Positions 1 through 6,161 of a stretch of DNA of 7,688 nucleotides are shown in pieces; the stretch's first letter is position 1; each line of letters starts with the position of its first letter. The DNA comes from Microcaldota archaeon (GTDB lineage: Archaea > Micrarchaeota > Micrarchaeia > Micrarchaeales > Micrarchaeaceae), in the NCBI GenBank assembly GCA_021793035.1, contig JAJYTM010000031.1, positions 1 to 7,688 of the forward strand. The letters are read 5' to 3'. Position numbers and translations under genes: made by a program. The notes beneath the pieces were generated by a model that saw only the letters and a program-made list of their open reading frames with translations, was not told the origin of the DNA and did not search any database.

Positions 1-140
1 TCGCTTGCAGCTTCATTGTCCCTTGAAGAACCGTAGGCAAGGAGATTCTCCAACGATCCCTTGTTCAGGACGTCGTTTATCGTCTGGAGCCTGCGGATGC
101 CGTCGACGCCCTTATCGCTGCCCTTCTTCTTAACTGGCAT
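1..140 (-). CDS. Unknown protein, N-terminal 46 residues only (runs off the window)
   Basis: The ATG at 138-140 reads leftward and the frame stays open to the window edge, so only the first 46 residues are visible. They begin MPVKKKGSDKG, a basic stretch, followed by a segment with helical character (residues 15-36, including RRLQTINDVL and SLENLLAYG). I do not recognise a family. Support for a real gene is good: a perfect Shine-Dalgarno AGGTGAT sits three bases before the ATG and a TATA-like element lies about 60 bp upstream. The gene is separated from the upstream RNase gene by 123 bp and probably has its own promoter. The function cannot be told from this fragment. Confidence 0.75.
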   Translation of the reverse strand, partial: MPVKKKGSDKGVDGIRRLQTINDVLNKGSLENLLAYGSSRDNEAAS

Positions 141-143
141 ATT

Positions 144-150
144 ATCACCT
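144..150 (-). promoter_or_regulatory. Strong Shine-Dalgarno for the gene at 1-140
   Basis: Minus-strand AGGTGAT, complementary to the usual archaeal 16S 3' tail (AUCACCUCC), ends 3 nt before the ATG at 140. The 16S tail itself is outside the window, so the match is to the general archaeal consensus. Confidence 0.7.
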
Positions 151-200
151 GTGCTTTCATCTCCCAAACCTAAGCAATGTTGCTATTATACTCCAATATA

Positions 201-219
201 CTATTTAAGCCTTTAGGCT
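201..219 (-). promoter_or_regulatory. Candidate promoter with adjacent palindrome for the gene at 1-140
   Basis: On the minus strand TTAAATAG (201-208) resembles an archaeal TATA box. About 26 nt further on would place the start of transcription near 178, giving a leader of roughly 38 nt that contains the AGGTGAT site. Touching the TATA box on its upstream side is a short perfect palindrome, AGCCTTTAGGCT (208-219), which occupies the BRE position and could be an operator. Inferred from spacing only. Confidence 0.4.
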
Positions 220-263
220 GCGTTCGTCATATTGCTTCTGAGAGAAACAGCAGCACAACAGTA

Positions 264-1574
264 TCATATAGTATACTCTCCTTCGAGCTCAGGCACTATG
301 GTTTTGTACTTCTTGCTTGCATATTCCTTGAGCGATTCGGACTTGCTCTTTTCGCCGTGCACTATGAACACATTCTTAAGCCCGTTTATGCTCGACATGA
401 CGCTCTCCAGGCCCTTCCTGTCTGCGTGCGCAGATAGGTGGTACGTTTCTACCTTAAGCTGCACATCTACCTTTGTCTTGTCTATGGTTATGTGCCTATT
501 GCCGTCCTGCATCTCCCTTCCGAGCGTGCCTTCTGCCTGGTAGCCCACCATTATCATCTTGTTCAGCGAATTGCCCGCGAGCTTCGACAGGTAGAAGAAT
601 ACCGGCCCTCCCGAAAGCATGCCGCTTGTCGTGACTATTATCGCGCTCTCCTCCTCCGTGACTATCTTGTTGCGGGTGCCCTTCTTGTCAACTACAACGA
701 AGTTCTTGCTCTTGAACGGGTCGTACTCGCTCATGAGTATGCGGCTCTGCAGCTCCTTCCTGCAGTATATTACGTTGTGCCTGTGTATCCTCATCGCCTT
801 GTTTATCATTCCATCCACGTATATGGGGACCTTCGGCAGGGCTCCGGAATTTATATTGTCGTCGAGGAAAAGCAGCACCTCCTGCGCCCGTCCCACTGCA
901 AAGCTTGGTATGATTATCTTGCCGCCGACCTTTACTGTCTCCTTTATGCTCTTTACCATCTCCCTGATTATGTCCTGCTCCTTCTGGAACGCATCGTTAG
1001 GCGCACCGTAAGTGCTTTCGGTTATCAGTGTATCGGCGTTGAGCCCCTTCAGCTCTGTGCCGTCGAACAGCTTGCTCTTAGCAGTGTTTATATCCCCCGT
1101 ATAAAGCAGAGTATTCTTGCCGTCGCTCACACTTATCATCGCGCTGCCCAGTATGTGCCCTGCGGGTATGAACTTGATTTTGAGCTCGTTTATGCGGAAT
1201 TCCTTCCTGTAATCATAAAGCTTGAAGGCTGCCGCCATTTTCTTGAGCCCGCTCTGCGTCACGTTGCTGGGGTTAGATATGCGCATGTAGTCGCTTATCA
1301 GTACTGTTATCAGCTCCATAGTCGGCTTTGTCACATACGTACTGCCCGTATATCCGGCAGAGTATATGTGCGGCAGGTAGCCGCTATGGTCGAGATGGGC
1401 ATGCGATACCACTATGCCGTCGATGTCCTTGAGCATCGAGTCGTCGAGGTGCGGATACTCATCCTGCGCCCCTATCTTCACTCCTGCATCGAGCAGGATC
1501 CTAGTCTTGTCTGTGCTTACCATTATGCAACTGCGGCCTACTTCGCCCGCAGCTCCAAAAAACGAAATCTTCAA
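264..1574 (-). CDS. beta-CASP metallo-beta-lactamase ribonuclease, aCPSF2-like
   Basis: This is a predicted zinc-dependent RNase of the archaeal CPSF family, expected to cut or trim RNA in the cytoplasm. All catalytic motifs are visible in its 436 residues: SHAHLDHSGYLP with H58, H60, D62, H63; PAGHILGS with H140; YTGDIN with D161; TESTYG (motif A, E186); IIPSFAVGRAQE (223-232); TSGML (316-320); GYQAEGTLGR (344-353); SAHAD with H383 (motif B); and VHGE with H406 (motif C). The MBL core thus frames a beta-CASP cap at about 195-340. It lacks the N-terminal KH domains of the ~630-aa aCPSF1, so the shorter aCPSF2 type fits best; bacterial-type RNase J is less likely. The start is TTG at 1574: it follows AAGGTG by five bases, and the next Met (residue 18) would remove the GAAGEVGRS strand. 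It lies 38 nt after the coiled-coil gene, probably in one operon. Confidence 0.93.
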   Translation of the reverse strand: MKISFFGAAGEVGRSCIMVSTDKTRILLDAGVKIGAQDEYPHLDDSMLKDIDGIVVSHAHLDHSGYLPHIYSAGYTGSTYVTKPTMELITVLISDYMRISNPSNVTQSGLKKMAAAFKLYDYRKEFRINELKIKFIPAGHILGSAMISVSDGKNTLLYTGDINTAKSKLFDGTELKGLNADTLITESTYGAPNDAFQKEQDIIREMVKSIKETVKVGGKIIIPSFAVGRAQEVLLFLDDNINSGALPKVPIYVDGMINKAMRIHRHNVIYCRKELQSRILMSEYDPFKSKNFVVVDKKGTRNKIVTEEESAIIVTTSGMLSGGPVFFYLSKLAGNSLNKMIMVGYQAEGTLGREMQDGNRHITIDKTKVDVQLKVETYHLSAHADRKGLESVMSSINGLKNVFIVHGEKSKSESLKEYASKKYKTIVPELEGEYTI

Positions 1575-1579
1575 AAAAA

Positions 1580-1585
1580 CACCTT
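1580..1585 (-). promoter_or_regulatory. Shine-Dalgarno that decides a TTG start
   Basis: Minus-strand AAGGTG is separated by a run of five T from the TTG at 1574-1572. It supports TTG as the genuine start of the beta-CASP RNase, since no ATG or GTG occurs before residue 18. Confidence 0.65.
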
Positions 1586-1612
1586 AAATTACTTTTTACT
1601 TATCCTATCTGT

Positions 1613-2308
1613 TTACTTTTTCTTCTTTATGACAGCAATGTCTTCGAGGTTTATCTCCAAGTTCCTTGGCCTTTCCTCCTTTCTCCTCGCCGTCTGCTGT
1701 TGTGTCCTATCTCTTTCCCCCACTTTCAGTATCCTCCTCAGGCTTGAGTATAGGTTGTCGAGCTCGGTATCCTGGTCCTTGATCTGCTTGTTGAGCTTGC
1801 CCAGCTCTGCGTTGAGCTCATCAAGGTCCTTCTTGACAAGGTCCCTCTTCCTGAACAGCTTCACTATGTGCAGCGCATCATCGAGGTCCGTATTGACATC
1901 CTTTATCTTCTTTATCAGAGCCTTCTCGTCGCTCAGGGATGAGGCTTCAGTTGATATCCTAAAATCCAGCCTCCTCTTGACGCCATTCAGCTTGTGCAGC
2001 TTCCTCACCGCCTCCTCATACTGCTCCTGGGTGTAGCTCATGCCTATTATCTTGGATACCGTCTCTGCGCTCGCCATCTTGAAAGCAAGCCTGCTCCTGA
2101 CACGTTTTATGTCGTGTATGAGCTTTGCCCTGTCTTTCTTTATCGTCTCTACCCTGTCCTTTATGGCTATCGCTTCGGGGTTGTTGGATTCAATGGCAAG
2201 ATCGAAGAGCGACTTCTGCTTGTTCACAGGCGCAGCCGCTTCGGCCTTGCCTCTAGAGCTAGCACTACCCGTCTCTTTTGCCGCTTGCGCCTGCGCATTC
2301 ACAGTCAC
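1613..2308 (-). CDS. Archaeal coiled-coil protein (COG1340-like)
   Basis: A 231-residue, highly charged, almost wholly helical protein. After a low-complexity Ala/Ser/Lys-rich N-terminus (1-33), a long coiled coil runs from about 34 to 195 (for example DELNAELGKLNKQIKDQDTE), followed by a basic stretch and the C-terminal LEINLEDIAVIKKKK. This resembles the conserved archaeal coiled-coil family often mislabelled 'phosphoserine phosphatase'; no HAD phosphatase motif (DxDxT) is present, so that name should not be used. Role unknown; a scaffold or RNA/ribosome-associated function is a guess. The start is uncertain. GTG at 2308 is the first standard start codon, but its ribosome binding site is weak and the frame stays open upstream to a stop at 2420-2422. 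It precedes the RNase gene by 38 nt, probably in the same operon. Confidence 0.8.
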   Translation of the reverse strand: MTVNAQAQAAKETGSASSRGKAEAAAPVNKQKSLFDLAIESNNPEAIAIKDRVETIKKDRAKLIHDIKRVRSRLAFKMASAETVSKIIGMSYTQEQYEEAVRKLHKLNGVKRRLDFRISTEASSLSDEKALIKKIKDVNTDLDDALHIVKLFRKRDLVKKDLDELNAELGKLNKQIKDQDTELDNLYSSLRRILKVGERDRTQQQTARRKEERPRNLEINLEDIAVIKKKK

Positions 2309-2420
2309 AATAGAACCAGAGTCCTTTGCTTCTTCTCCACTTCCCTTCCCAATCTCCTGATTGTCAATACCTTCTGCCTTATCCAGAAAATCGCCTGAAT
2401 ATGTTGATCTTAAATCAAAT

Positions 2421-2430
2421 TAATTAAATG
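2421..2430 (-). promoter_or_regulatory. Second TATA-like element before the coiled-coil gene
   Basis: Minus-strand CATTTAATTA. Transcription about 26 nt on would start near 2399, leaving a leader of about 90 nt to the GTG at 2308. It is AT-rich sequence in an AT-rich gap, so chance is a real alternative. Confidence 0.25.
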
Positions 2431-2472
2431 CCTAATCCTAAATAGGTTTGTGATATCTTTAGAAATAAGACA

Positions 2473-2485
2473 CATAAGTCTTATG
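2473..2485. repeat. Perfect palindrome CATAAG-T-CTTATG in a promoter region
   Basis: The 13-bp sequence CATAAGTCTTATG is a 6-1-6 perfect inverted repeat in the gap between the glycosyltransferase and the coiled-coil gene. It lies about 10 bp downstream of the minus-strand TATA-like element at 2492-2503, so it covers the expected transcription start. That is where many archaeal repressors bind. An operator role is inferred; the sequence could also be chance in AT-rich DNA. Confidence 0.4.
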
Positions 2486-2491
2486 AATGAT

Positions 2492-2503
2492 TAAATATAA
2501 ATA
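2492..2503 (-). promoter_or_regulatory. Candidate TATA box for the coiled-coil/RNase operon, or T-rich terminator
   Basis: Minus-strand ATTTATATTTAA (2503-2492) starts about 13 nt after the glycosyltransferase stop codon. It could be the TATA box of the next operon, with transcription starting near 2470, or act as the T-rich end of the upstream operon; the two are not exclusive. On the plus strand the same bases contain TATAAATA, but no plus-strand gene follows. Confidence 0.4.
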
Positions 2504-2515
2504 ATGCACGGTGCC

Positions 2516-3667
2516 CTACTGGATAACTTCCCTATAGACATTTAATAACTTATCCGTGGTCTTCTCTATGGAATATTTCCTTGCTGTCACAGGCATGCCT
2601 TCGTATCCGCCCTCATTACCAAGTACTTTTGTTATCTTCCTCGCGCAGTCTATGCTGCTGTTCGGCGCAAACCTCTCGCCATTAAATCCGTCGACTATGA
2701 GGTCTTTCAGCGCCATGTAATCCGCGCCAACCACTGGCTTGTTGCACGCCATCGCTTCTAGGGTGACGATTCCCTGCGTCTCGAACGTAGAAGGCATGCA
2801 CAGCATGTCAGACGCAGCGTAGTAATCCGGCAAATCCTTGTCGTTTACGAAGCCCGTGAATACGACCTTGCCGTCGAGTCCGTAGTGCGCTGCAAGCTTC
2901 TTGTAATGGTCCAATGCGGGTCCTGTGCCTGCTATTACAAATCGCACATCCTTCCTTTTCATCTTCTTCGCTGCTTTTATCATCGTGTCTATGCGCTTCT
3001 CCTTGCTTACCCTGCCCAGGTACAATACGATATGCTCATATCCGTCGGTCAGCAGCCTGTTGCGTAGGTGCTTTCCATTGACCCTGCTGTTGAACCTTCT
3101 CAAATCTATCCCATTCTCCACCACAGATATATTGTTTATGCCCTCACTGCTTAGTATGCCTGCAGTCGAAGCGCTGGGCGCTATCACCCTGTCGCACCTA
3201 TTATAGAAGAATCGCGCGTACGGCCACGAATACTTATTCGCGACCTTCTGCAGAAGCACATTCTTCGCTGCGTATTCATCTATCACAGCCTTATCCGTGA
3301 AAAGCGTGTGGAACGAACCAACAAGCGGCAGCTTATTGACTTTTGCTATCATCATTGCTGACATGCCCATGAAGAATGGGGTGTGCGTATGCACCAGGTC
3401 TATATTGAACTTCCGCACCTTTACCGATGAGATGAAAGGGAACATAGCAAGCGTATATTGCGGATATTTCTTGAACCGTATGCCCCTCTCGAAAAAGACA
3501 TCTACTGTGGCAGCGTTGTCCTTTGTCTTCTTGCCCGCAGTGAATATGTAAACGTTGTGGCCGCGGCGCTTCAGTTCATGGCTGAAATTGCTCACAGAGG
3601 TAACCACACCGTCCACTGCGGGATAGAAAGTATCCGTATAAAAAGCAATGTTAAGGTGCGTAGACAT
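2516..3667 (-). CDS. GT4-family glycosyltransferase (GT-B fold)
   Basis: Predicted retaining transferase that moves a nucleotide-activated sugar onto a lipid or glycan acceptor at the cytoplasmic face of the membrane. With the ATG at 3667 the protein has 383 residues. The N-terminal acceptor domain begins LNIAFYTDTFYPAVDGVVTS with the Gly-rich acceptor loop, and contains VHTHTPF and SFHTLFTD. The C-terminal donor domain has LGRVSKEKR, VIAGTGP, and the EX7E motif FETQGIVTLEA (the two Glu are residues 296 and 304 from this start), followed by ACNKPVVGAD. The closest known groups are PimB/MgtA-like and diacylglycerol glucosyltransferases, which suggests a glycolipid product, but sugar and acceptor cannot be read from sequence. 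An in-frame TTG at 3673 is a weaker alternative start. It lies 42 nt after uL15 with no visible promoter between, so it probably shares the ribosomal protein transcript. Confidence 0.9.
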   Translation of the reverse strand: MSTHLNIAFYTDTFYPAVDGVVTSVSNFSHELKRRGHNVYIFTAGKKTKDNAATVDVFFERGIRFKKYPQYTLAMFPFISSVKVRKFNIDLVHTHTPFFMGMSAMMIAKVNKLPLVGSFHTLFTDKAVIDEYAAKNVLLQKVANKYSWPYARFFYNRCDRVIAPSASTAGILSSEGINNISVVENGIDLRRFNSRVNGKHLRNRLLTDGYEHIVLYLGRVSKEKRIDTMIKAAKKMKRKDVRFVIAGTGPALDHYKKLAAHYGLDGKVVFTGFVNDKDLPDYYAASDMLCMPSTFETQGIVTLEAMACNKPVVGADYMALKDLIVDGFNGERFAPNSSIDCARKITKVLGNEGGYEGMPVTARKYSIEKTTDKLLNVYREVIQ

Positions 3668-3709
3668 GTTCAACCCGCTATGCGTACGTATGCAGTAAGA
3701 CGGAGCACG

Positions 3710-4132
3710 TCATTCGCTGACGCCCTCCTGCCCTTTTATGACTATCGCTTCCCCTCCTGCGCCCCTGATCTTCTCTACTGCCTTGGCAGAGAACGCCGAA
3801 GCGCTTACCTTGATGCCGCTCCTTATGCTCCCGTTGCTAAGCACCTTGTGGTAGGGCAGCTCTATTGAGGAGCCATTTGCTTCCCCGTCTTCGAAAAGCT
3901 TGTCTATCCCACTGAGCGTTATGATCTGCAGCTTCCTCTGGTTCCATTTTGTGAACCCCTTCCTGTGTATGAGCCATGGCGTCTTGGCGGTTATGTGCGT
4001 GAACTTATGCTTCCTGCCTCCCTTTCCTACTCCTCCCCTGTCTCCTGCGCCCCTGGCATTCTTTATGTTGCCGGCTCCCCATCTTCTAGTGCCGAAGTAC
4101 TTCCTGTTCTTCTTGTCCTTTCTGACTACCAT
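3710..4132 (-). CDS. rpl15: 50S ribosomal protein uL15 (L15, archaeal type)
   Basis: A 140-residue large-subunit protein that binds 23S rRNA during assembly. The N-terminal third is the basic, glycine-rich extension typical of uL15 (residues 1-45: GTRRWGAGNIKNARGAGDR, then GGVGKGGRKHKF), which threads into rRNA. The C-terminal globular domain follows, with the family's ending VSASAFSAKAVEKIRGAGGEAIVI. The length is as expected for archaeal uL15. Its ATG shares one base with the uL30 stop codon (TGATG), so the two genes are likely translationally coupled. In most archaea and bacteria the next gene is secY; here it is a glycosyltransferase. Confidence 0.96.
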   Translation of the reverse strand: MVVRKDKKNRKYFGTRRWGAGNIKNARGAGDRGGVGKGGRKHKFTHITAKTPWLIHRKGFTKWNQRKLQIITLSGIDKLFEDGEANGSSIELPYHKVLSNGSIRSGIKVSASAFSAKAVEKIRGAGGEAIVIKGQEGVSE

Positions 4133-4554
4133 CAGATCATCCTCTTTATGAGACCATTTATCCCTGGGCCAAGATACCCCAGCGATCCTCCCTGCGAATG
4201 GCTTAGCTTAGTGTTCTTGTAGCCATGCCTTGGCGGGTGCAGCCTGAACGGCATCTTCTCCTTGAGCTCCTTCACGTCCCTCTTTCCATCAATGAGCTCC
4301 TGCGCATCGAAATCCTTGGCGTACTTGGCCAGCAGCATGGACAGGGTGTCCTTGTCTAATTCTCCGTATGCTATCCTGTCCTTCGCAGTCGCAAGCATGC
4401 CCGAATATGAGCTGTTGACTTTTATCAGCACGCAGTTGCTGACCCTCTTTAGGTTCAGCCTATTGAGCGTCTCGGCTATGTCATGGCTGACGTTAACCCT
4501 TCCGCGTATCCTCACCGCGGCAATCAATTTTCCTTCTATGCTATTAGCTTCCAT
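4132..4554 (-). CDS. rpl30: 50S ribosomal protein uL30 (L30, archaeal type)
   Basis: A 140-residue large-subunit protein of the long archaeal/eukaryotic L30 type. The core fold begins KLIAAVRIRGRVNVSHDIAETLNRLNLKRV; the extension characteristic of archaeal and eukaryotic proteins follows, with FRLHPPRHGYKNTKLSHSQGG near the C-terminus. ATG at 4554 is preferred over an in-frame GTG at 4563, because it keeps the usual short N-terminus. The doubled TATA element at 4593-4608 predicts a leader of about 15-25 nt, with no clear Shine-Dalgarno. It is the first gene of the uL30-uL15-glycosyltransferase operon. uS5, its usual upstream neighbour, is absent; an unrelated hypothetical gene ends 145 bp upstream. 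Confidence 0.95.
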   Translation of the reverse strand: MEANSIEGKLIAAVRIRGRVNVSHDIAETLNRLNLKRVSNCVLIKVNSSYSGMLATAKDRIAYGELDKDTLSMLLAKYAKDFDAQELIDGKRDVKELKEKMPFRLHPPRHGYKNTKLSHSQGGSLGYLGPGINGLIKRMI

Positions 4555-4592
4555 ATAAAACACGCAAGCAGATTTGACTTACAGATATGAAC

Positions 4593-4608
4593 CTATAAAA
4601 CTATAAAA
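4593..4608 (-). promoter_or_regulatory. Doubled TATA box of the uL30-uL15 operon
   Basis: The plus strand shows a perfect tandem repeat CTATAAAA CTATAAAA, which reads TTTTATAG TTTTATAG on the minus strand. Each copy is a good archaeal TATA box, placed 39 to 54 bp before the uL30 ATG. They would give transcription starts near 4578 and 4571. Confidence 0.55.
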
Positions 4609-4611
4609 GGC

Positions 4612-4635
4612 TTGCTGGGCAATATCCCGCAGCAA
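4612..4635. repeat. Imperfect inverted repeat just upstream of the uL30 TATA boxes
   Basis: TTGCTG (4612-4617) and CAGCAA (4630-4635) are a perfect 6-bp inverted repeat around a 12-nt centre that adds further G/C pairing. It could be a regulator site upstream of the promoter, or the RNA hairpin at the end of the upstream transcript. The rest of the 4555-4699 gap shows no gene. Confidence 0.3.
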
Positions 4636-4699
4636 AACGCATTAACTATTAATATGCATCAGTATATTAAGCCTTTCGGAGAGCGCATGCAGCAACTAA

Positions 4700-5221
4700 T
4701 CATAAGATGTCCAGGCTGCCGCCTTCGTCCTTCCAGGCTATTCCGAAGCTCTTTTCAAGCAGCACGTCTACCGTGTTGCTATGCACATCGGTTATGGAAA
4801 GCTCTACCGAGTACTCCCCGCTATCGGTAAAGGGGGATCCGGAGCTGTACTTGATCCTATACGCCTCAACAAGCCAATCATAGTCCCTGCTTGTATGTGT
4901 GAACCTGTACTCGGTTTCTGAAAGCCTCTCACAAGTGAAATACACTTTACTCTTGTCTTCGTACTCTATGAAATATGGCTTCCCCATATTGAAGCTGAAC
5001 AGCGCAACGTTCCTGCTGTCCCGGTGCAGTGCCCTAATCATAGAGAGAGCGCTGTCGTGCGTCTCCCTCCTTATGCCTATGAAATTGTTGGAACTGCCAT
5101 TTTCGAGCAGCTCAATCGCCTCGGAAAGCAGCGACTTCATGTGCGATTCAGCCTCGATCATCTCGCGCTCGGACAGCCTGTACAGCTTTACCTCTTCCTT
5201 GCCTGCTGCACCCCTCTCCAT
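4700..5221 (-). CDS. Hypothetical protein, 173 aa, coupled to the DsrE-like gene
   Basis: No family recognised. With ATG at 5221 the protein is 173 residues. The first ~45 residues are charged and helical (KLYRLSEREMIEAESHMKS, then LLSEAIELLEN). The remainder is mixed, with probable beta strands (VALFSFNMGKPYFIEY, KVYFTCERLSETEYRFTHTS, YSVELSITDVHSNTVDVLLE). No signal peptide, transmembrane segment or metal motif is evident. The stop codon of the preceding DsrE-like gene is TAG at 5232-5230, and TAGTGGTGCCTATG contains a GGTG ribosome site plus GTG codons at 5230 and 5227 that are alternative starts. The longer open frame to 5353 only shadows the DsrE-like gene. The tight coupling suggests joint production with that protein. 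Confidence 0.75.
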   Translation of the reverse strand: MERGAAGKEEVKLYRLSEREMIEAESHMKSLLSEAIELLENGSSNNFIGIRRETHDSALSMIRALHRDSRNVALFSFNMGKPYFIEYEDKSKVYFTCERLSETEYRFTHTSRDYDWLVEAYRIKYSSGSPFTDSGEYSVELSITDVHSNTVDVLLEKSFGIAWKDEGGSLDIL

Positions 5222-5229
5222 AGGCACCA

Positions 5230-5550
5230 CTAGAAGCTTATCATTGCATAGCCCTCGTCTATGCTTGAGGTTATGTACTTGCCTGCGGGCAGCAGCTCCA
5301 TGTAGCTCTTGAGCTTGTCCTCCACGCCTCCGCTCTGCGCCACGAACACGCATGCCTTGGGCGGTATCACCGCTGACACGCCCTTGACCAGCTCCTGGAG
5401 CTCCGCATCCTCGGCTACCATCTTTTCACTGGGGCCGAAGAACAGGACACGTATGTCGTCTCCGGATTCCTTCCTCCTCCTGCTGAAGCCCAGAGCGAGC
5501 TTTATCTTCTCCTTGTCAGCACTGGTCACGATTGCAAGTACCTTTGTCAT
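5230..5550 (-). CDS. DsrE/DsrF-like small protein
   Basis: A 106-residue soluble protein of the DsrE-like alpha/beta fold. The first strand MTKVLAIVTSAD leads into a helix (KEKIKLALGFSRRRK); a second strand, IRVLFFGPSEKMV, is followed by a helix (AELQELVKGV) and the strand ACVFVAQSGG, then KYITSSIDEGYAMISF at the C-terminus. Family members transfer sulfur (DsrE/TusD) or have unknown roles as archaeal 'DsrE family' proteins. The only cysteine is C67, close to where the sulfur-carrying cysteine sits in some homologues, but sulfur transfer is not proven by this. The start is ATG at 5550. A TATAAATA box about 26 nt upstream predicts transcription at or near the ATG, so the mRNA may be leaderless. 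The first of two coupled genes. Confidence 0.75.
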   Translation of the reverse strand: MTKVLAIVTSADKEKIKLALGFSRRRKESGDDIRVLFFGPSEKMVAEDAELQELVKGVSAVIPPKACVFVAQSGGVEDKLKSYMELLPAGKYITSSIDEGYAMISF

Positions 5551-5572
5551 ACTCGTTTTGCACCCTCAAAGA

Positions 5573-5580
5573 TATTTATA
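5573..5580 (-). promoter_or_regulatory. TATA box of the DsrE-like operon
   Basis: Minus-strand TATAAATA centred about 26 bp from the ATG at 5550, the standard archaeal TATA-to-start distance. The GAGGGTG at 5561-5567 would then lie upstream of the transcript and not serve as a ribosome site. Confidence 0.6.
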
Positions 5581-5593
5581 TCATGCGCCTGCA

Positions 5594-5646
5594 TGGCTGC
5601 AGTGGATTACAAACGCGCCGTGTAAACACAAGCAGATGTGCAGCCA
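5594..5646 (-). terminator. 8-bp inverted repeat after the 145-aa gene, possible transcript end
   Basis: TGGCTGCA (5594-5601) and TGCAGCCA (5639-5646) are perfectly complementary. The first arm begins one base after the stop codon of the 145-aa gene (TGA at 5650-5648), and the second ends before the DsrE promoter. The 37-nt loop is large and no T-run follows, so it is not a classical terminator; it may protect or process the 3' end. Confidence 0.3.
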
Positions 5647-5647
5647 G

Positions 5648-6085
5648 TCAATTGCTGAAGCTCCTTGCGGCCTCTGCTTTGTCAAGCAGTGCCCCGAGCT
5701 GCGTTACTGAAGAATCCAAGAAAGAGGATATCTGCGTCCACGGGTTCTCTGCTTCGCTACGATACCTGTTTGAATACAAATAGCTCGAGCGCTTCTCTTC
5801 TACGCATCTTCTGCGTAGTGCATCCATCTCTTTTGCCTGCTGCATCATGTCATCCAAGAAATTCCTTAACGTATAACCGTCAGACTGCAGTCCTTTCACG
5901 ATCCTCCCAAGCGCGGTCTCGATGCTTTGCAAATTCAGCAAGACAGCGTTCAGGTGCGGATTCCTGTAGAACTGGCGCAGGCCGTACGTCCCCTCCTCAT
6001 TTCCTATGATGATATTGATGCTTTCAGCTGTTGCGTGCCTACTTATCGCTTCTTCAGCGCGCTTCCTGCTCAATGTAAACGACAT
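5648..6085 (-). CDS. Hypothetical helical protein, 145 aa
   Basis: No family recognised. The ATG at 6085 gives MSFTLSRKRAEEAIS...; an in-frame TTG at 6097 is a weaker start. The protein looks almost entirely helical: EEAISRHATAESI, then LNAVLLNLQSIETALGRIVKGL (about 50-70), LRNFLDDMMQQAKEMDALRRRCVEEKR (about 78-103), and ISSFLDSSVTQLGALLDKAEAAR at the C-terminus. No membrane segment or catalytic motif is evident. A TATAAATA box 31-38 bp upstream predicts a very short leader. It is transcribed divergently from the 16S rRNA gene and ends 97 bp before the DsrE-like gene, which has its own promoter. Confidence 0.75.
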   Translation of the reverse strand: MSFTLSRKRAEEAISRHATAESINIIIGNEEGTYGLRQFYRNPHLNAVLLNLQSIETALGRIVKGLQSDGYTLRNFLDDMMQQAKEMDALRRRCVEEKRSSYLYSNRYRSEAENPWTQISSFLDSSVTQLGALLDKAEAARSFSN

Positions 6086-6115
6086 GATTATCAACAATCA
6101 TAATGTTGCATATAT

Positions 6116-6123
6116 TATTTATA
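6116..6123 (-). promoter_or_regulatory. TATA box of the 145-aa gene
   Basis: Minus-strand TATAAATA whose centre is about 34 bp from the ATG at 6085, predicting transcription near 6090-6093 and a leader of only a few bases. The octamer is identical to those of the DsrE-like gene and the 16S gene. Confidence 0.55.
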
Positions 6124-6161
6124 CGTGCGCATGCCGCCGATGCCGGAAATCCCTTCGCCAT

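Noticed and set aside
438..2036. A 532-codon open frame on the plus strand across the RNase and coiled-coil genes
   Set aside because: It is antisense to two well-supported genes with intact motifs, spans their boundary and resembles no known protein. Its length reflects the codon use of the genes opposite.
2496..2503. Plus-strand TATAAATA as a promoter
   Set aside because: No plus-strand gene follows; downstream is the antisense of the glycosyltransferase. The same bases are better read on the minus strand. An antisense RNA cannot be ruled out.
3668..3673. TTG start at 3673 for the glycosyltransferase
   Set aside because: An ATG lies two codons on and gives the usual short lead into the first beta strand; the two-residue extension has no support.
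4555..4563. GTG start at 4563 for uL30
   Set aside because: It adds only three residues, and the ATG at 4554 matches the family N-terminus.
5222..5353. N-terminal extension of the 173-aa protein to 5353
   Set aside because: The extension overlaps the DsrE-like gene in another frame and is an Arg-rich shadow of it (RVRGAERRRGG). The ATG at 5221 just after the DsrE stop fits much better.
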